From Deltaproteobacteria bacterium (GTDB lineage Bacteria > Desulfobacterota > Binatia > DP-6): 6,929 nt of DNA. Each line of letters begins with the position of its first letter. Within the stretch, counting starts at the first letter, position 1. The DNA is taken from the NCBI GenBank assembly GCA_005879205.1, contig VBLD01000043.1, positions 1,734-8,662 on the forward strand. The letters run 5' to 3'. Positions 6,695 to 6,929 of this stretch are shown here, piece after piece. The position numbers and the translations under genes are program-made. Under the pieces are notes generated by a model, which was not told the origin of the DNA, searched no databases, and saw only the letters and a list, made by a program, of their open reading frames with translations.

Positions 6695-6770
6695 TCGTGC
6701 GCGGGGCGCAGCTCGTCGATGAAAGCCAGGTCCCTGGCGATGTGCTTGAGCTGACGATCGGGGAGCAAGG
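6695..6770 (-). pseudogene. Possible coding remnant, product unknown
   Basis: Read on the minus strand, this stretch encodes RQLKHIARDLAFIDELRPAH and flanking residues, a plausible amphipathic helix. Nearly every codon here ends in G or C, as in the real genes of the window, while the flanking sequence in the same frame turns into low-complexity Ser/Pro/Arg text. The frame is open from 6909 to 6604, but the candidate promoter at 6826-6855 lies inside it on the other strand and no ribosome binding site was found. I do not recognise the family; it may be a fragment of a decayed gene or transposase, or simply chance. Confidence 0.2.
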
Positions 6771-6825
6771 AAGGATGGCACCGCTCTTGCCGGCTTTCCT
6801 GGGTCAGCGCCCGTTCCCGGCATCG

Positions 6826-6855
6826 TTGTCTCGGCGGAGCGGCTGGACGTATACT
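6826..6855 (+). promoter_or_regulatory. Candidate sigma70-type promoter
   Basis: TTGTCT (6826-6831, four of six matches to TTGACA) and TATACT (6850-6855, five of six matches to TATAAT) are separated by 18 bases. The -10 box stands out as AT-rich in very GC-rich surroundings. It lies ten bases before an ATG at 6866, so transcription would begin almost at the start codon. An inverted repeat GCGGAG-N14-CTCCGC (6834-6839 and 6854-6859) overlaps the -10 box and could be an operator. Confidence 0.5.
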
Positions 6856-6865
6856 CCGCGCCCCC

Positions 6866-6929
6866 ATGTGGGCGGCGACGTGCGAGCCGGCAGGCGGCAG
6901 CGGACGCAAGTGGTCCGTGAGCGACGGAG
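6866..6929 (+). CDS. Start of an unidentified gene, cut by the window edge
   Basis: An ATG just downstream of the candidate promoter opens a frame that runs to the end of the window and encodes 21 residues (MWAATCEPAGGSGRKWSVSD…). Third codon positions are mostly G or C, as in the neighbouring genes. There is no ribosome binding site and almost no room for a leader, which would fit a leaderless transcript. Too little is visible to assign any function, and the frame could be accidental. Confidence 0.35.
   Translation, partial: MWAATCEPAGGSGRKWSVSDG

Larger units (their letters stand above)
6556..6825. other. Mostly non-coding region downstream of the hydrolase gene
   Basis: No gene with a recognisable product is visible here on either strand. 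The region holds a GC hairpin (6608-6631), a 10-base palindrome AGCGATCGCT (6633-6642) and a purine-rich stretch around 6660-6690 (gaggatgggtgagggctggg). It also holds a short minus-strand segment around 6700-6770 whose codon composition looks coding (reported separately as a possible remnant). Confidence 0.5.

Overview
The window is GC-rich (by eye about two thirds G+C or more) and almost fully coding. It looks like chromosome from a Gram-negative, outer-membrane bacterium. Three things point that way: an Mla/Mce-type lipid ABC transporter operon, a lipoprotein signal, and two secreted proteins with Sec signal peptides. The largest protein joins a Thr-run linker to a CGDG…GEQCD cysteine-rich repeat. 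That combination is typical of 'deltaproteobacterial' lineages (Myxococcota, Candidatus Binatota and relatives). The lineage assignment is inference from architecture, not a database result.

Layout. (1) Positions 1-2426, plus strand: a tightly packed operon whose genes overlap or abut. In order they are the 3' end of an MlaE-type permease, an MlaF-type ATPase with its middle missing, an MlaD-type MCE-domain protein, and a PqiC-like auxiliary lipoprotein. Together they would form a transporter moving lipids between inner and outer membranes. (2) Positions 2518-3690, minus strand: a secreted six-bladed beta-propeller of SMP-30/gluconolactonase-like type, convergent with the operon. (3) Positions 3691-3936: a divergent intergenic region. 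(4) Positions 3937-6555, plus strand: a large secreted multidomain alpha/beta hydrolase (probable extracellular lipase/esterase). (5) Positions 6556-6929: mostly non-coding. It holds a GC hairpin, a short minus-strand stretch with coding-like composition, and near the end a good sigma70-like promoter directly before a start codon that runs off the window.

How the parts may fit: the operon encodes envelope lipid traffic, and the divergent pair encodes exported proteins, one a likely lipid or ester hydrolase. A shared theme of lipid handling at the cell surface is plausible but unproven. The strongest anomaly is the ATPase gene. It stays in frame but jumps from just after Walker A directly to the D-loop, losing the Q-loop, helical subdomain and signature motif. 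The junction falls in a sequence that would resemble both flanks of the lost segment. No CRISPR array, rRNA, tRNA or complete mobile element was seen.
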